A stretch of DNA of 64,000 nt from Pirellula staleyi DSM 6068 (GTDB lineage: Bacteria; Planctomycetota; Planctomycetia; Pirellulales; Pirellulaceae): positions 25,852 to 89,851 of the forward strand of contig CAMCMB010000018.1 of assembly GCA_945875845.1 (NCBI GenBank). Direction: 5' to 3'. Shown here piece by piece: positions 1 to 8,878 of the stretch (its first letter is position 1; each line of letters starts with the position of its first letter). The notes below the pieces were generated by a model, which was given only the letters and a program-made list of their open reading frames with translations, did no database searches and was not told the DNA's origin. The position numbers and the translations under genes were made by a program.

Positions 1-1
1 C

Positions 2-622
2 GCCTTTGTTCGTTCCGAACTTGAGAAACAAGCGGACTATTACCAGAACCAATTGCTCCGAGAGCAGATCACCAAGACGCTAACGGCAGGTGCCAATTGG
101 GAATTACCACCTTCGTTGGTTCGCAAGCAAACTGAGCGAGAACTGCAACGCCGCGTTCTCGATTTACGTCGCAACGGATTCACGGATGATCAAATCAAGT
201 CGGTCATCAACGGAATGAGACGAAACGCAGAGGAGCTGACACAAGCCGCACTTCGTGAGCACTTCGTTTTGGAGAAGATTGCGGAGTCGCTGACAATCGA
301 ACCTTCGGAGCAAGAGTACGAAGATGAAATTCAAGTCATTGCCGAGCAAAGCGATCTCTCTGCCCGTCAAGTTCGAGCGAAGCTAGAGCGTACCGGTCAA
401 ATGGATGCGCTCCGCAACCAGATCCTCGAACGAACCGTGATCAGCAAAATCGTGGAAGCTGGCAAGATCACGACGATCAAGGGTGATTCGATTCTGAAGG
501 CAGATCCGGACGAATTTGCAATCGAGTTTCAGGTAGCACCGGTTTCTCAATCGTTGCCAGAAGCGAAATACAACGAGCAGCCAGAAGATGGCAGTATCGA
601 AAAGACGGTTAAACCTACTTAA
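2..622 (+). CDS. tig: Trigger factor, C-terminal part (5' end outside window)
   Basis: The reading frame is open from base 2, so the gene is cut by the window edge and only about 206 C-terminal residues are visible. Trigger factor is the ribosome-bound chaperone and peptidyl-prolyl isomerase that meets nascent chains. The visible part is the helical C-terminal chaperone region. It is rich in charged helices, with the stretch ELPPSLVRKQTERELQRRV near its start, a segment very typical of this family, and ILERTVISKIVEAGKI before the acidic tail. The N-terminal ribosome-binding and PPIase domains lie upstream of the window. Downstream there is no clpP or clpX, the usual followers of tig; the next gene is an EpmA homologue. 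A hairpin at 638-676 follows the stop codon. The family call is confident because several conserved C-terminal blocks are present. Confidence 0.9.
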   Translation, partial: AFVRSELEKQADYYQNQLLREQITKTLTAGANWELPPSLVRKQTERELQRRVLDLRRNGFTDDQIKSVINGMRRNAEELTQAALREHFVLEKIAESLTIEPSEQEYEDEIQVIAEQSDLSARQVRAKLERTGQMDALRNQILERTVISKIVEAGKITTIKGDSILKADPDEFAIEFQVAPVSQSLPEAKYNEQPEDGSIEKTVKPT

Positions 623-637
623 TTGCGATCCGACGAG

Positions 638-676
638 GTCCCGTGTTTCGTACGCGTAGCCGTACGAATTCGGGAC
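638..676 (+). repeat. Stable hairpin just after tig
   Basis: GTCCCG at 638-643 pairs with CGGGAC at 671-676, and inside it TTCGTACG pairs with CGTACGAA around a six-base loop. No run of T follows, so it is not a classical intrinsic terminator. It could still stabilise the tig transcript end, or be a single copy of a dispersed palindrome. Confidence 0.5.
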
Positions 677-735
677 AAGTGAAGCCATCAGGTAGCCCTC
701 CCGAATGGTTCGTAATGGGAGAGCGAGTTCGTAAT

Positions 736-797
736 GGGAGAGCGAGGCTCCTGCCGAGCTTCACGACGCCATGGTTCGGCAGGAGCCTCACCCTCCC
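736..797. repeat. Dispersed palindrome family A, copy 1
   Basis: The left arm GGGAGAGCGAGGCTCCTGCC (736 onward) is nearly the reverse complement of the right arm ending in CCTCACCCTCCC at 797, with an 18-base spacer. The same arms recur at 48907-49010 and 55873-55933, and a degenerate tandem form lies at 63908-64000. It sits between tig and the EpmA gene. It encodes nothing; the short frames through it are artefacts of the repeat. Confidence 0.8.
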
Positions 798-840
798 AAG
801 CAATGAAATGGCAGGGCAAAGCCCGTGAGAATGGTTTACA

Positions 841-1803
841 ATGGGTTTCCAAACGCAAGCACCGGTCAAAAACCTGAAACGACGGGCTGACTTGTTGCGA
901 ACGTTGCGGCACTTCTTCGATGAACGGGGCTTCACCGAAGTTCAAACGCCGGTCCTAAGTCGTAACACCATTATCGATCGGCATCTCGACCCACTTGAGC
1001 TGGTGATGGAGTTGCCGGGAGAGCTTGCAAACACTTGGTATTTGCAGACTTCGCCTGAGCAGTCGATGAAACGACTCCTGAGCATGGGGATTGGGAGTAT
1101 CTATCAGGTAGGCCCTGTCTTTCGAGGTGGTGAACTGGGAAAAAATCACAACCCCGAGTTTACGATGGCGGAGTGGTATGACGTCGCCGCAACGTTCGAG
1201 GACGGCTTGACCCTGCTTGACGATTTGCTTCGTGCACTTCTAGGTACAAGCTCATCGGAGCGAATCCGGTTTGACGAGGCGTTTCGAATAGCTACAGGTT
1301 TGGATTTGTTCTCGTCTAGCGCGATCGATTTAGGGCGTTGGTCTGTTGATCAAAACTTGGTTGCGACGAAAGATTGGTCCTCGGATTGGGACGACTGGGT
1401 CAATCTGATCTTTTCGGAACGGGTTCAGGCGACATTGGGATTGGAGCGACCTGTTTTGGTTACGCACTTCCCTGCATCCCAAGCGGCTTTGGCTCGTGTC
1501 TGCGATGAGGACACGCGAACAGCGGAACGCTATGAAGCTTTTTTTCAAGGTGTCGAGCTTGCCAACGGTTACCACGAGTTGTTAGACGCCGATCAATTGC
1601 TGGCGCGATCGGTGGTTGCGAACAAGCAAAGAATGGACGATGGGAAAGGAGCGTTGCCGTTGGAAAATCCGCTTTTTGATGCGATGCGAGCCGGGATGCC
1701 CAACGCGTGTGGCTGCGCGTTGGGATTCGATCGAGTCGTCATGCTTGCATGCCAAGCGAGTACATTGAATGAAGTTATTGCGTTCACGGCAGCGAATGCC
1801 TGA
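841..1803 (+). CDS. epmA: EF-P lysine lysyltransferase (EpmA/GenX/PoxA family)
   Basis: This 320-residue protein matches the length of EpmA and the catalytic domain of class II lysyl-tRNA synthetases without the anticodon-binding domain. It starts directly in the catalytic core. Motif 2 is visible as GPVFRGGELGKNHNPEFTMA (about residues 91-110) and motif 3 as GCALGFDRVVMLA near the C-terminus. Family members ligate (R)-beta-lysine or lysine to a conserved lysine of elongation factor P, which relieves ribosome stalling at polyproline. The start ATG at 841 puts the first helix where expected. The partner aminomutase EpmB and efp are not in this window, so whether beta-lysine is the substrate here cannot be told. 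A free-standing lysyl-tRNA synthetase is excluded by the missing N-terminal OB fold. Confidence 0.88.
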   Translation: MGFQTQAPVKNLKRRADLLRTLRHFFDERGFTEVQTPVLSRNTIIDRHLDPLELVMELPGELANTWYLQTSPEQSMKRLLSMGIGSIYQVGPVFRGGELGKNHNPEFTMAEWYDVAATFEDGLTLLDDLLRALLGTSSSERIRFDEAFRIATGLDLFSSSAIDLGRWSVDQNLVATKDWSSDWDDWVNLIFSERVQATLGLERPVLVTHFPASQAALARVCDEDTRTAERYEAFFQGVELANGYHELLDADQLLARSVVANKQRMDDGKGALPLENPLFDAMRAGMPNACGCALGFDRVVMLACQASTLNEVIAFTAANA

Positions 1804-1862
1804 GAGAGCGTTCGACTGGTACCGTTGGGATACTAGGCTGTGGAAAAAATGCTTGGGTCGAC

Positions 1863-1930
1863 CACCGGAGGGCTTGCGCCCTGCCGCTATCATTTTTGAT
1901 AGCGGAACGGCGCAAGCCGTCCGGTGAGTC
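1863..1930. repeat. Dispersed palindrome family B, copy 1
   Basis: The element starts CACCGGAGGGCTTGCGCC and ends GGCGCAAGCCGTCCGGTGAGTC, giving a long imperfect hairpin with GCTATCA/TGATAGC at the apex. Further copies lie at 26524-26589 (inverted), 50823-50888 and, with arms outward, 54662-54742. It occupies the gap between the EpmA gene and the mutarotase gene. Confidence 0.8.
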
Positions 1931-2010
1931 AACTGGGATTCATTCAAAGTCTCAAAGCGAAAGGCGACGATAATCCATTCCCCATTTTTCCATGAAAGCA
2001 AAATGAACAA

Positions 2011-2889
2011 ATGAAGCTACAAGAACTTGCGAATCGCTTTTCGGTGCCAGGTGTTCGGTTTGAAACGGCGCATGGCGGAATGATCCGAATCGCGATCGAA
2101 ACCGCTGTTTCGACGGGCGAACTTTATTTGCATGGCGCTCATGTTTCTCGATTTCAACCAGCAGGTTGCGAGTCTGTGCTTTGGATGAGTGAATTCTCGT
2201 GCTTCGAATTCGACAAGCCGATTCGCGGTGGAGTTCCGATTTGCTTTCCTTGGTTTGGACCTCATCCATCCGATGCGAAATTGCCGGGACATGGTTGGGC
2301 TCGTTTAAAGGAATGGGATTTGGTCGGGTGTGGAATTCTCGATGACGGAGGTGTTTCGCTTGATTTAAGGACAAAGAGTACCGATTTCGAACTGTCTTTT
2401 CGCGTCGAGTTTAGCAAGTCATTGAGAATGGTCTTGAGCGTTGCGCTTACTGCAGGCGCGATTGCCTCGCGACGTTTTGAAGAAGCGTTACATACTTATT
2501 TGCGTGTTGGAGACATTCGTCAAGTATCCATATCGGGGCTGGAGTCGGTGGCATACCTCGACAAAGTCGGTGTTTTAGCCAAACGGGATGCGTCGGGTGA
2601 GCCGATTCAATTTTCTCAAGAGACGGACCGCGTATACAACGAAACGATTGACAACTGTGTCCTGAACGATCCGCAACTTGGCAGGACAATTACCATTCGA
2701 AAAGCTGGTTCCCTTTCGACGGTGATATGGAATCCATGGATTGAGAAGAGCGCGAGAATGCCCGACTTCGGCGACAACGAGTGGACGGGAATGGTCTGCA
2801 TTGAGACCGCAAATGTAGGTAACAATTTTGTCGAAATCTCGCCAGGACAGGTCCATACGATGAAAACCGAAATCGAAGTCACACTGTAA
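2011..2889 (+). CDS. D-hexose-6-phosphate mutarotase (YeaD-like aldose 1-epimerase family)
   Basis: The 292-residue protein has the galactose mutarotase-like beta-sandwich signature of the YeaD group: LHGAHVSRFQP near residue 40, then RGGVPICFPWFGPHP near residue 71, and PGHGWARLKEWDL near residue 91. The histidine in GHGWAR is the expected catalytic base, and the ETANVGNNFVEISPGQ block near the C-terminus is the conserved substrate-closing segment. The family interconverts alpha and beta anomers of glucose 6-phosphate or related sugars in the cytoplasm. The ATG at 2011 is chosen because an ATG eight bases earlier runs into a stop at once. Its neighbours give no pathway hint: it ends convergently, 12 bases from the DUF1501 gene. 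Exact sugar specificity is not readable. Confidence 0.85.
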   Translation: MKLQELANRFSVPGVRFETAHGGMIRIAIETAVSTGELYLHGAHVSRFQPAGCESVLWMSEFSCFEFDKPIRGGVPICFPWFGPHPSDAKLPGHGWARLKEWDLVGCGILDDGGVSLDLRTKSTDFELSFRVEFSKSLRMVLSVALTAGAIASRRFEEALHTYLRVGDIRQVSISGLESVAYLDKVGVLAKRDASGEPIQFSQETDRVYNETIDNCVLNDPQLGRTITIRKAGSLSTVIWNPWIEKSARMPDFGDNEWTGMVCIETANVGNNFVEISPGQVHTMKTEIEVTL

Positions 2890-2901
2890 TACGCGCCGGG
2901 C

Positions 2902-4290
2902 TCAGATCAGTTCCCGTAGCTTCTTGCCGTCATCTTCGACCAAGTATTGTGGGCGACCATTGTGATCGGTGATTGTGGTCTGATCGACGTTGATTCCCAA
3001 ATGATGAAACAGAGTTGCATAGATGTCGCCATAGCTGACCGGCCTTGAAATCACTTCGCCTGCAATGCGATCTGTTGCTCCTATTACCTGACCGTGCCTC
3101 ATTCTTCCGCCAGCCATCAATGCACAGTTAACCTGCGGCCAATGGTCGCGCCCCACAATGTTGCTGATCTTCGGAGTTCGCCCAAATTCCCCCCAGACAA
3201 TCACCGCACAGTCATCGGACAGACCGCGTTGATGAAGATCCTCCACCAGCGCGCTGACGCATTGGTCGAAAATAGGGAACTCCTCTTGTTCTCGCACAAA
3301 GATTGAGTTGTTGGCACGCCCCTCGGCGTTCGTACCACCGTGCCAGTCCCACTTGCTGTAATTGAGAGTGACCACCCGAACTCCCGCTTCGATCAAGCGG
3401 CGAGCCACCAATAGACTTTGCGGTACACGCGGTGCTCCATTGCTATCTATGAATAGGGTTGGATCACCCTTGCCATAGCGTTCAACAACTTTGGGGTCCT
3501 CTTTTGAAAGATCAAGGGCTTCTGCAAGCCTCGATGAACCAAGGATTCCCATCGCCTGTTCGGTGAAAGTGTCCATGGCGGTCATGCTCATGGTTGTATC
3601 AATGTCTCGTCTTAGTTTGTCAAGACTTCTCCGAAGTGACACCCGATCGCCCAACCGATCTAACGACATGCCGTTTAGAACCATGTCCTGCTTAGTTGGC
3701 CCCAACGGTCGAAATCCATCGTGCGATGCTCCGAGAAAACCAGGGCCTGGTTCGTTATAAGGACCGTGTGTGCATTGATAACACATGCTTACGAACGGTA
3801 GTGTCGTAGGCGTGTGAGCCCCCTGGACCTTGGAGACCATGGAACCGAACTGCGGCCACCCACCAGATGGTTTGGGTTTCTTTGGGTGATGCCCGTTGAA
3901 AACTTGCACAGCATCATGATCCGCTTGGTTACCAACCAGGGACCGGATGATCGTCAGTTTGTCTCCCATCTGTGCGAGTCGCGGAAATGCTTCGCAGATA
4001 TCCATGCCAGGAACACTGGTTGCAATCGGTTTCCAGGGACCAGCGAACTCTCTTGGAGCGTCGGGTTTCAAATCGAACATATCTTGATGCGGCGGCCCAC
4101 CGACCAAATAGATCATGATGACCGACTTGGGGTTATTCTTTATCCCCGCCGCGCTCTCAGCTTTTAGCAAAGACGGCAACGTCCAGCCGCCTGCAGTACC
4201 CAGCGCCGCCAAACTGCCGATATTTAGCAAACTACGGCGCGAGAAACCTTCAGAAATGCGGAGGTTTTGTAGTCCTGGGTATCTAAGCAT
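2902..4290 (-). CDS. DUF1501 domain protein with Tat-like signal
   Basis: The protein is 462 residues long and begins with FSRRSLLNIGSLAALGTAGG, a twin-arginine-type export signal that ends in a hydrophobic stretch. The body has the DUF1501 hallmarks of the alkaline-phosphatase/sulfatase fold: SVIMIYLVGGPPHQDMFDLK, then FNGHHPKKPKPSGGWPQFGS, and VIVWGEFGRTPKIS with GRDHWPQVNCALMAGG near the C-terminus. DUF1501 proteins are greatly expanded in planctomycetes and usually sit beside DUF1549/1553 proteins with cytochrome domains; their chemistry is unproven. Here the upstream neighbour on the same strand is the large fusion gene at 4503-8681, 212 bases away. A three-unit 11-base repeat lies just upstream of the start (4301-4330). 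Confidence 0.88.
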   Translation of the reverse strand: MLRYPGLQNLRISEGFSRRSLLNIGSLAALGTAGGWTLPSLLKAESAAGIKNNPKSVIMIYLVGGPPHQDMFDLKPDAPREFAGPWKPIATSVPGMDICEAFPRLAQMGDKLTIIRSLVGNQADHDAVQVFNGHHPKKPKPSGGWPQFGSMVSKVQGAHTPTTLPFVSMCYQCTHGPYNEPGPGFLGASHDGFRPLGPTKQDMVLNGMSLDRLGDRVSLRRSLDKLRRDIDTTMSMTAMDTFTEQAMGILGSSRLAEALDLSKEDPKVVERYGKGDPTLFIDSNGAPRVPQSLLVARRLIEAGVRVVTLNYSKWDWHGGTNAEGRANNSIFVREQEEFPIFDQCVSALVEDLHQRGLSDDCAVIVWGEFGRTPKISNIVGRDHWPQVNCALMAGGRMRHGQVIGATDRIAGEVISRPVSYGDIYATLFHHLGINVDQTTITDHNGRPQYLVEDDGKKLRELI

Positions 4291-4300
4291 TTGGCAAGCT

Positions 4301-4330
4301 CTGGTGGGGATCTGGTGGGGATCTGGTGGG
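4301..4330. repeat. 11-base tandem repeat in a 5' leader
   Basis: The unit CTGGTGGGGAT is present twice in full and once as eight bases. It lies 11-40 bases before the start codon of the DUF1501 gene, where a ribosome binding site would be expected, and no obvious Shine-Dalgarno sequence is seen on the minus strand there. Confidence 0.7.
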
Positions 4331-4502
4331 CTAACTACAAGATCATAACACTATTCAAAACACGAAGTGTGACAAGAATCCATCCAGGAAGTCGAATTCG
4401 TGTCGAATTGAAAAAAAATGCACCCAACATGGTTCATTTGGTTGGTGAAGATGGATGCGATCGCATGGAACTGGCGACAGGCTCCGCCGTTTTGTTTGTT
4501 TC

Positions 4503-7500
4503 CTACTTTTTGATGAGTTTGAGGTTTGCTTCGGCGAAGGCCTTTCCCATTTGCGCGAATATCTTTGCACTACCAAAATAGTGGTAACCGCCATTGGACG
4601 CGCCCTTGAGTGCTTCTCTGTCTTTCGGTGAAAGGATTTCCTTCAAAGCGAGGTCGAGCCTCTCCTGATCCACCTTGGTGATTCCCTCAAGCCATGCATC
4701 GAGCGCGGCATAATGTTCTGGGGAGTTCGGGGAGTATTGGTCATTGGCATAAACCGCCAAGACATTCTTCCCTTTCTTCAAATATTGAGTCTGTTCTTTA
4801 TCGAGGACGATGGATCTGTATTGCGGCTTATCCAGCCACCAGATGTAGTTGTGAATTTTGTGGCCGTTCAAATAAACATGAAACCCTTGTCTCGCCAAAA
4901 TCGCGATACGGTAGGCATCGTAGTCGAGGTTATCTACTTCAAAAGTGGATCGCATGAGCAAGAACTCTTCTTTGCCCCATGTTGAAGAATAATTGTCCAG
5001 CGTGATTCCGCTGTGCTTCCATATGCCTTTGCCAATGGGTGCCTTGCCCGCTGTCCATTTGCTGTCGTCAAAGTCAGGCATAACCCAATTCTCCATACCG
5101 GCTGGCAGTGTGATGTCACGGAATCTCCTATCGGTGAATTCTTTCAGTTTGTCCTTCGTTTCGGTGGGATCGACCGTGACAAAACGCCATTTTCGCTCCT
5201 CTGGCTGTGGTTTGCCAATCGGCTTCCAGAATTTATCCCATTTCCGTTGCTTATCGAGCGTGCCATCTGCTTTCAATGTATGAGCCGTGCCAACGATTTC
5301 GTTATACTCGCCCTGCTTTGGTTCTGCGGCCTCAATGTCACGATCCCAAAAAGGTGCGGTATCTACCGCAACCACATTCCCGTTGAACTCGGGCATTTCA
5401 GCCGGTGCAGCCATGGCTTTGCGGAAGTTGACGTTTTTTTCACCTTCCACACCGAGTACGCCGATGACGAATGGCATCTTCGGGGCGGAAAGGTCTTTGC
5501 GCACGTCGCGGATGAAGTGTGCCAAGAGGCGCGAGTACTCGTCATAATTGCCATTCGGATAGGTCTGACCATCGACGAGATCGTTGAAACCCTGAAACCA
5601 TACAAAACCCGCCAGTTCGTAGCCCTGATTGGGATCATAGGCTGGGCAAACCCGAGCGGGATCTGCCAGCACCTTTTTTACATGCTCAACCATCATGCGG
5701 TAAAACACACTTGAGGCGGCATCCTTGTCTTCTTGCCATTTCTTTCGATCCTCAAGTTTGGGAATACCGTGGGCACCCTTCGGATGTTTGTCCCACTCAT
5801 CTTGAATCTTCTTGGGCAGCTTGTATGGCCCGGCACTGGGGGGGCGAAATTCGGTGTTGAGCGACCTGCCGCCCCAAGCGGTCTTGATGATCAGGATGGG
5901 TTCGCTTAGCTCTTTCTCCATAGTGATACCGAAGGTGAACTCAGGCCCAATCTTTCCGCCATCCTTAGTGGGTTGGTCTCCTCGTGCGCCAAAGCCTGCG
6001 GTCAATTTACCCAAGCCCTCGCCATTTGCACTGCCATCATAAGGCCCGGTCAAATAGGACATCCATACTTTGTCACATACGCGAGGCGTTCCATCGGGAT
6101 TGCGCATCTCTTTCAGCAAGGGTGCCGTGGCCGGATCTTTGCCGATGTAGTCAAAGGTGCGGATTTCAGCATGCCCTTCCATGTTCGATTGGCCAGCGAG
6201 GATGAATACTTTAAGTGGAGCTTTCGCGGAATCAACGCCCGGCCTCTTTGCTTCAGGCTCCTTTGCTTCAGGCTCCTTGTTGAGCCGGATGAGTTCCGGT
6301 GTCTCTTTCGATACCTCGATAGCTCGAATCGTCTCTCGTACGGACTTTGCCTTCTGCTTCATCAGTTGCTCGGGGAAGTCCGGCTCATCCTTCTCGAAGT
6401 AGTTGGCGAGCTCAGTCAGTTCCGGTATGACGGCCTTCGCATGGGTGCCGTAACTGAGTAGGATCTTCATCAGTTCCGGCGTTCGTATCTGGCTTTCCCA
6501 CGGGTTCTGCTGCCGTGTATAGCGGACGCACGCCTGGATCCCTTCTTCGATGCCGTGCTTGGCAAATACGCGAAGCCCTTCCACCCGAATTCCGTCAGCA
6601 AACATCTCACCACTCGGGGCGGGTTCGGTGATCGCCTGATAAATGGCGGGCAACAGCGGCTTGATCTCTCGGGCGGAAAGGTTCCGATAGACAGAACTGA
6701 GACTTCCTCGGGCACGGCCGTCCTCATTCTTTAGGCCAGCCCGCACCGCTTTGTACAGCGTCTTGCGGTCGACGCCGTTGAGAGACCCACCGAGCATTCC
6801 GTCGCCATCGAACAGGGCAAACGTCAGATAACGCTGTTGCATACCGCGGGGATCATTTACCTTGTCCACTTCGGCAAGCAACTCCAACAACTTCGGGACC
6901 GCGGGTTTGGCTGCCGGCCCGATCTTGGCCAACGCGTCTGCCGCCCTGATGCGGAGCCAGAGGTCGTTGTCGTTAAGGCATTTTTGCAACGATGCCATCG
7001 CTTGCTCGGCCCGCTGGCCAAGTGAGCGCAGGGCTTGGCAGGCACCATAGCGAGCGTCGAGACTGGGAGCGTCGAGCAGTTTGACAATTGCTGAAACCGG
7101 CGCCTCTTGACGACGGCCGAGCGCCATCGCGGCCCGCTCTCGAACGATCGGCGACCAACTTCCGAGCCGCTCGACGAGCTGATCATTATTGAGTTTGTCG
7201 TACGCGCTGTTGCGGTCTTTGTTGTCCCATCCACGACCATCGGCGATCAGGGATTCCGCAGCCACCGCGTTCAGGCTCGGGACAAAGGACTTGCCGGCGC
7301 CGGTCAGCCGAATCTTCTTCAGCGGCATGGCGTAGGCCAACAAGTAAGTGCCAGTTGCATCGAAACCCTCGAAGCTGTCGTCTTCGTTTTCTGGAGGGCC
7401 TTGGTGCGGGTAGCTTCCGTCCCAATGGCGTGCCAGGTCAAAGTACCAGGCACCGAACTCCTTCATCCACGCCCCGGTGGCGTTTGGGCCAGAAAGGGCG

Positions 7501-8681
7501 ACACTCGGCATCCCCCAGAGCATATTGAAATAGTTGCCGCAGTGGCCGCAATCGCGTTCCGGACCGTGCGCGGCAACGCTCATTTGCGAGAAGAACTCGG
7601 CACCCTTCGCCTCGCCCAGCGAGTTGAATAGAACCGCCGCCATACCACACTTGCCGTTATCTTCGTGCCCCTCCATCCACGGAGAGTGATCGCCATACGG
7701 GATCGCTCCCTTGCCGATGTAAAACCGCAATAGCTTACCGCTGCGTTCGATCGCATTATCTACGACGACGTCCTTCACCCCCGCCTCTCGTGCCAGCACT
7801 AAGCCGATCGTTAACACCACTCCGGGTGAGTTCATCATGCCGTAACCGCCCAAGCGGCCGTCGGGGATGGCGAATCCGTGGCCCCAGGAGCCAACTGCAC
7901 TTTGCCCCTTGGCTGCTTCCAGCGCGAGCCGCTTCAGTCCCGGCAGCACCGACTCGTCGCCAGTAGCCAGAGCGTATTCGGAGAGGAACAACATGCAGTA
8001 GCCGTAGTACCAAGTCTGCATTGATTTGTTTGAATAGCGGGCGGCCCACTGAGCTTCCCTCTTCAATAGCGACAGATACTCGGGATTCCCACTGGCCAAT
8101 AAGGCGATTGCGTTCAGCGACCGAGGGATGGCGTCCATCTTGATGTAGTCCGGCTGCGACATCCGCGCCGCCAGCGCCTTGCATCCCTGATCGAGCAGGA
8201 GTTTCGATTTGTCACAGTCGAAGGGGGCCGTCGCGTTATAGCTACCCAGCACGCGCAGGTTGAGCACAACCTCATCCGATTTGCCCGCTCGCCAGCGAGT
8301 GAGGGCCAGTTTGCCACCCGCCGCTTTCGATTCGGCCGTCGTGATTGCCTTGCCGAGTTCCGTGCGCGGGTCGAAGGAGAACGGCTTGCTACCCACACCG
8401 AGAATCACGTCGCCGACTTGAAACGTGTCGGCGGCGGGAGAACCCTTGTCGACTTTCGTGATCAAAATCTGGCGTGCGTCTGTGGTCACCAACCTGTCGC
8501 AAAAGATCCAGCCGCGAAGGCCGGTCGGGCCGAGGTTCCAATCGTGCCTCGAGTCCATCGGGAGTTTCGCGCCCTTGGTAAAGTCCGGGACGACGACCGG
8601 GTCTTGCGCGGTGGCCTTTGTGGTATGCGTCAATGCCGCGATTACGAGGAGCGTTACGATTCGCACCAGAGGGTTGATCAT
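4503..8681 (-). CDS. Exported PDZ / DUF6288-like / HEAT-repeat / SGNH acetylesterase fusion protein
   Basis: This 1392-residue protein has a signal peptide (about residues 1-26), then a PDZ domain (about 45-135: QILITKVDKGSPAADTFQVG, VGDVILGVGSKPFSF). Next is an alpha-toroid-like region of the sort called DUF6288 (about 140-500), and HEAT-type repeats (about 510-800, for example LDARYGACQALRSLGQRAEQ and LRIRAADALAKIGPAAKPAV). A linker with KEPEAKEPEAK leads to a sialate-O-acetylesterase-like SGNH domain (about 830-1170; nucleophile motif LAGQSNMEGHAE). The C-terminus is a jelly-roll-like module of the glycosidase sort. The esterase domain is expected to remove acetyl groups from polysaccharides; the front half looks like a scaffold or peptide-binding part. 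The base composition differs between halves: one line counted in the front half (7861-7920) is 65% GC, and one in the rear half (5341-5400) is 52%. A recent gene fusion is the simplest reading. A frameshift artefact is unlikely because the frame is continuous. Confidence 0.8.
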   Translation of the reverse strand: MINPLVRIVTLLVIAALTHTTKATAQDPVVVPDFTKGAKLPMDSRHDWNLGPTGLRGWIFCDRLVTTDARQILITKVDKGSPAADTFQVGDVILGVGSKPFSFDPRTELGKAITTAESKAAGGKLALTRWRAGKSDEVVLNLRVLGSYNATAPFDCDKSKLLLDQGCKALAARMSQPDYIKMDAIPRSLNAIALLASGNPEYLSLLKREAQWAARYSNKSMQTWYYGYCMLFLSEYALATGDESVLPGLKRLALEAAKGQSAVGSWGHGFAIPDGRLGGYGMMNSPGVVLTIGLVLAREAGVKDVVVDNAIERSGKLLRFYIGKGAIPYGDHSPWMEGHEDNGKCGMAAVLFNSLGEAKGAEFFSQMSVAAHGPERDCGHCGNYFNMLWGMPSVALSGPNATGAWMKEFGAWYFDLARHWDGSYPHQGPPENEDDSFEGFDATGTYLLAYAMPLKKIRLTGAGKSFVPSLNAVAAESLIADGRGWDNKDRNSAYDKLNNDQLVERLGSWSPIVRERAAMALGRRQEAPVSAIVKLLDAPSLDARYGACQALRSLGQRAEQAMASLQKCLNDNDLWLRIRAADALAKIGPAAKPAVPKLLELLAEVDKVNDPRGMQQRYLTFALFDGDGMLGGSLNGVDRKTLYKAVRAGLKNEDGRARGSLSSVYRNLSAREIKPLLPAIYQAITEPAPSGEMFADGIRVEGLRVFAKHGIEEGIQACVRYTRQQNPWESQIRTPELMKILLSYGTHAKAVIPELTELANYFEKDEPDFPEQLMKQKAKSVRETIRAIEVSKETPELIRLNKEPEAKEPEAKRPGVDSAKAPLKVFILAGQSNMEGHAEIRTFDYIGKDPATAPLLKEMRNPDGTPRVCDKVWMSYLTGPYDGSANGEGLGKLTAGFGARGDQPTKDGGKIGPEFTFGITMEKELSEPILIIKTAWGGRSLNTEFRPPSAGPYKLPKKIQDEWDKHPKGAHGIPKLEDRKKWQEDKDAASSVFYRMMVEHVKKVLADPARVCPAYDPNQGYELAGFVWFQGFNDLVDGQTYPNGNYDEYSRLLAHFIRDVRKDLSAPKMPFVIGVLGVEGEKNVNFRKAMAAPAEMPEFNGNVVAVDTAPFWDRDIEAAEPKQGEYNEIVGTAHTLKADGTLDKQRKWDKFWKPIGKPQPEERKWRFVTVDPTETKDKLKEFTDRRFRDITLPAGMENWVMPDFDDSKWTAGKAPIGKGIWKHSGITLDNYSSTWGKEEFLLMRSTFEVDNLDYDAYRIAILARQGFHVYLNGHKIHNYIWWLDKPQYRSIVLDKEQTQYLKKGKNVLAVYANDQYSPNSPEHYAALDAWLEGITKVDQERLDLALKEILSPKDREALKGASNGGYHYFGSAKIFAQMGKAFAEANLKLIKK

Positions 8682-8757
8682 CAGCGTATTATCTTTCGAG
8701 CTTTAGGGTGCAACAAAAAAGGCGGAGGGGGAAGGAAACCTCTTACCTTTGTACCAA

Positions 8758-8808
8758 TTCGACGCTCCGGCGTGTGCTTCGCGTGTCAAACCGGAGCGAG
8801 TTGGGAGC
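8758..8808. repeat. Short repeat block upstream of the fusion gene
   Basis: TTCGACGCTCCGGCGT at 8758-8773 is repeated exactly at 9652-9667, so the two copies flank the PDZ gene. The following GTCAAACCGG..CGAGTTG (about 8789-8807) recurs at about 10683-10702 with two changed bases. The rest of the 8682-8878 gap shows no gene. Confidence 0.6.
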
Positions 8809-8878
8809 GGGAATCTCGCAGTCGCCGCGAGTGATTCACCATTGGCACGGCACGCTTTCGGCGACTTGCGTGCATTTC

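Noticed and set aside
688..945. Frames around the first family A palindrome
   Set aside because: They arise from inverted arms of the repeat and overlap the start of the real EpmA gene.
8720..8755. A GGCGGAGGGGGAAGG...CCTCTTACC stem resembling group II intron domain VI
   Set aside because: It has mismatches in the stem and no domain V is found upstream, unlike the site at 9685.
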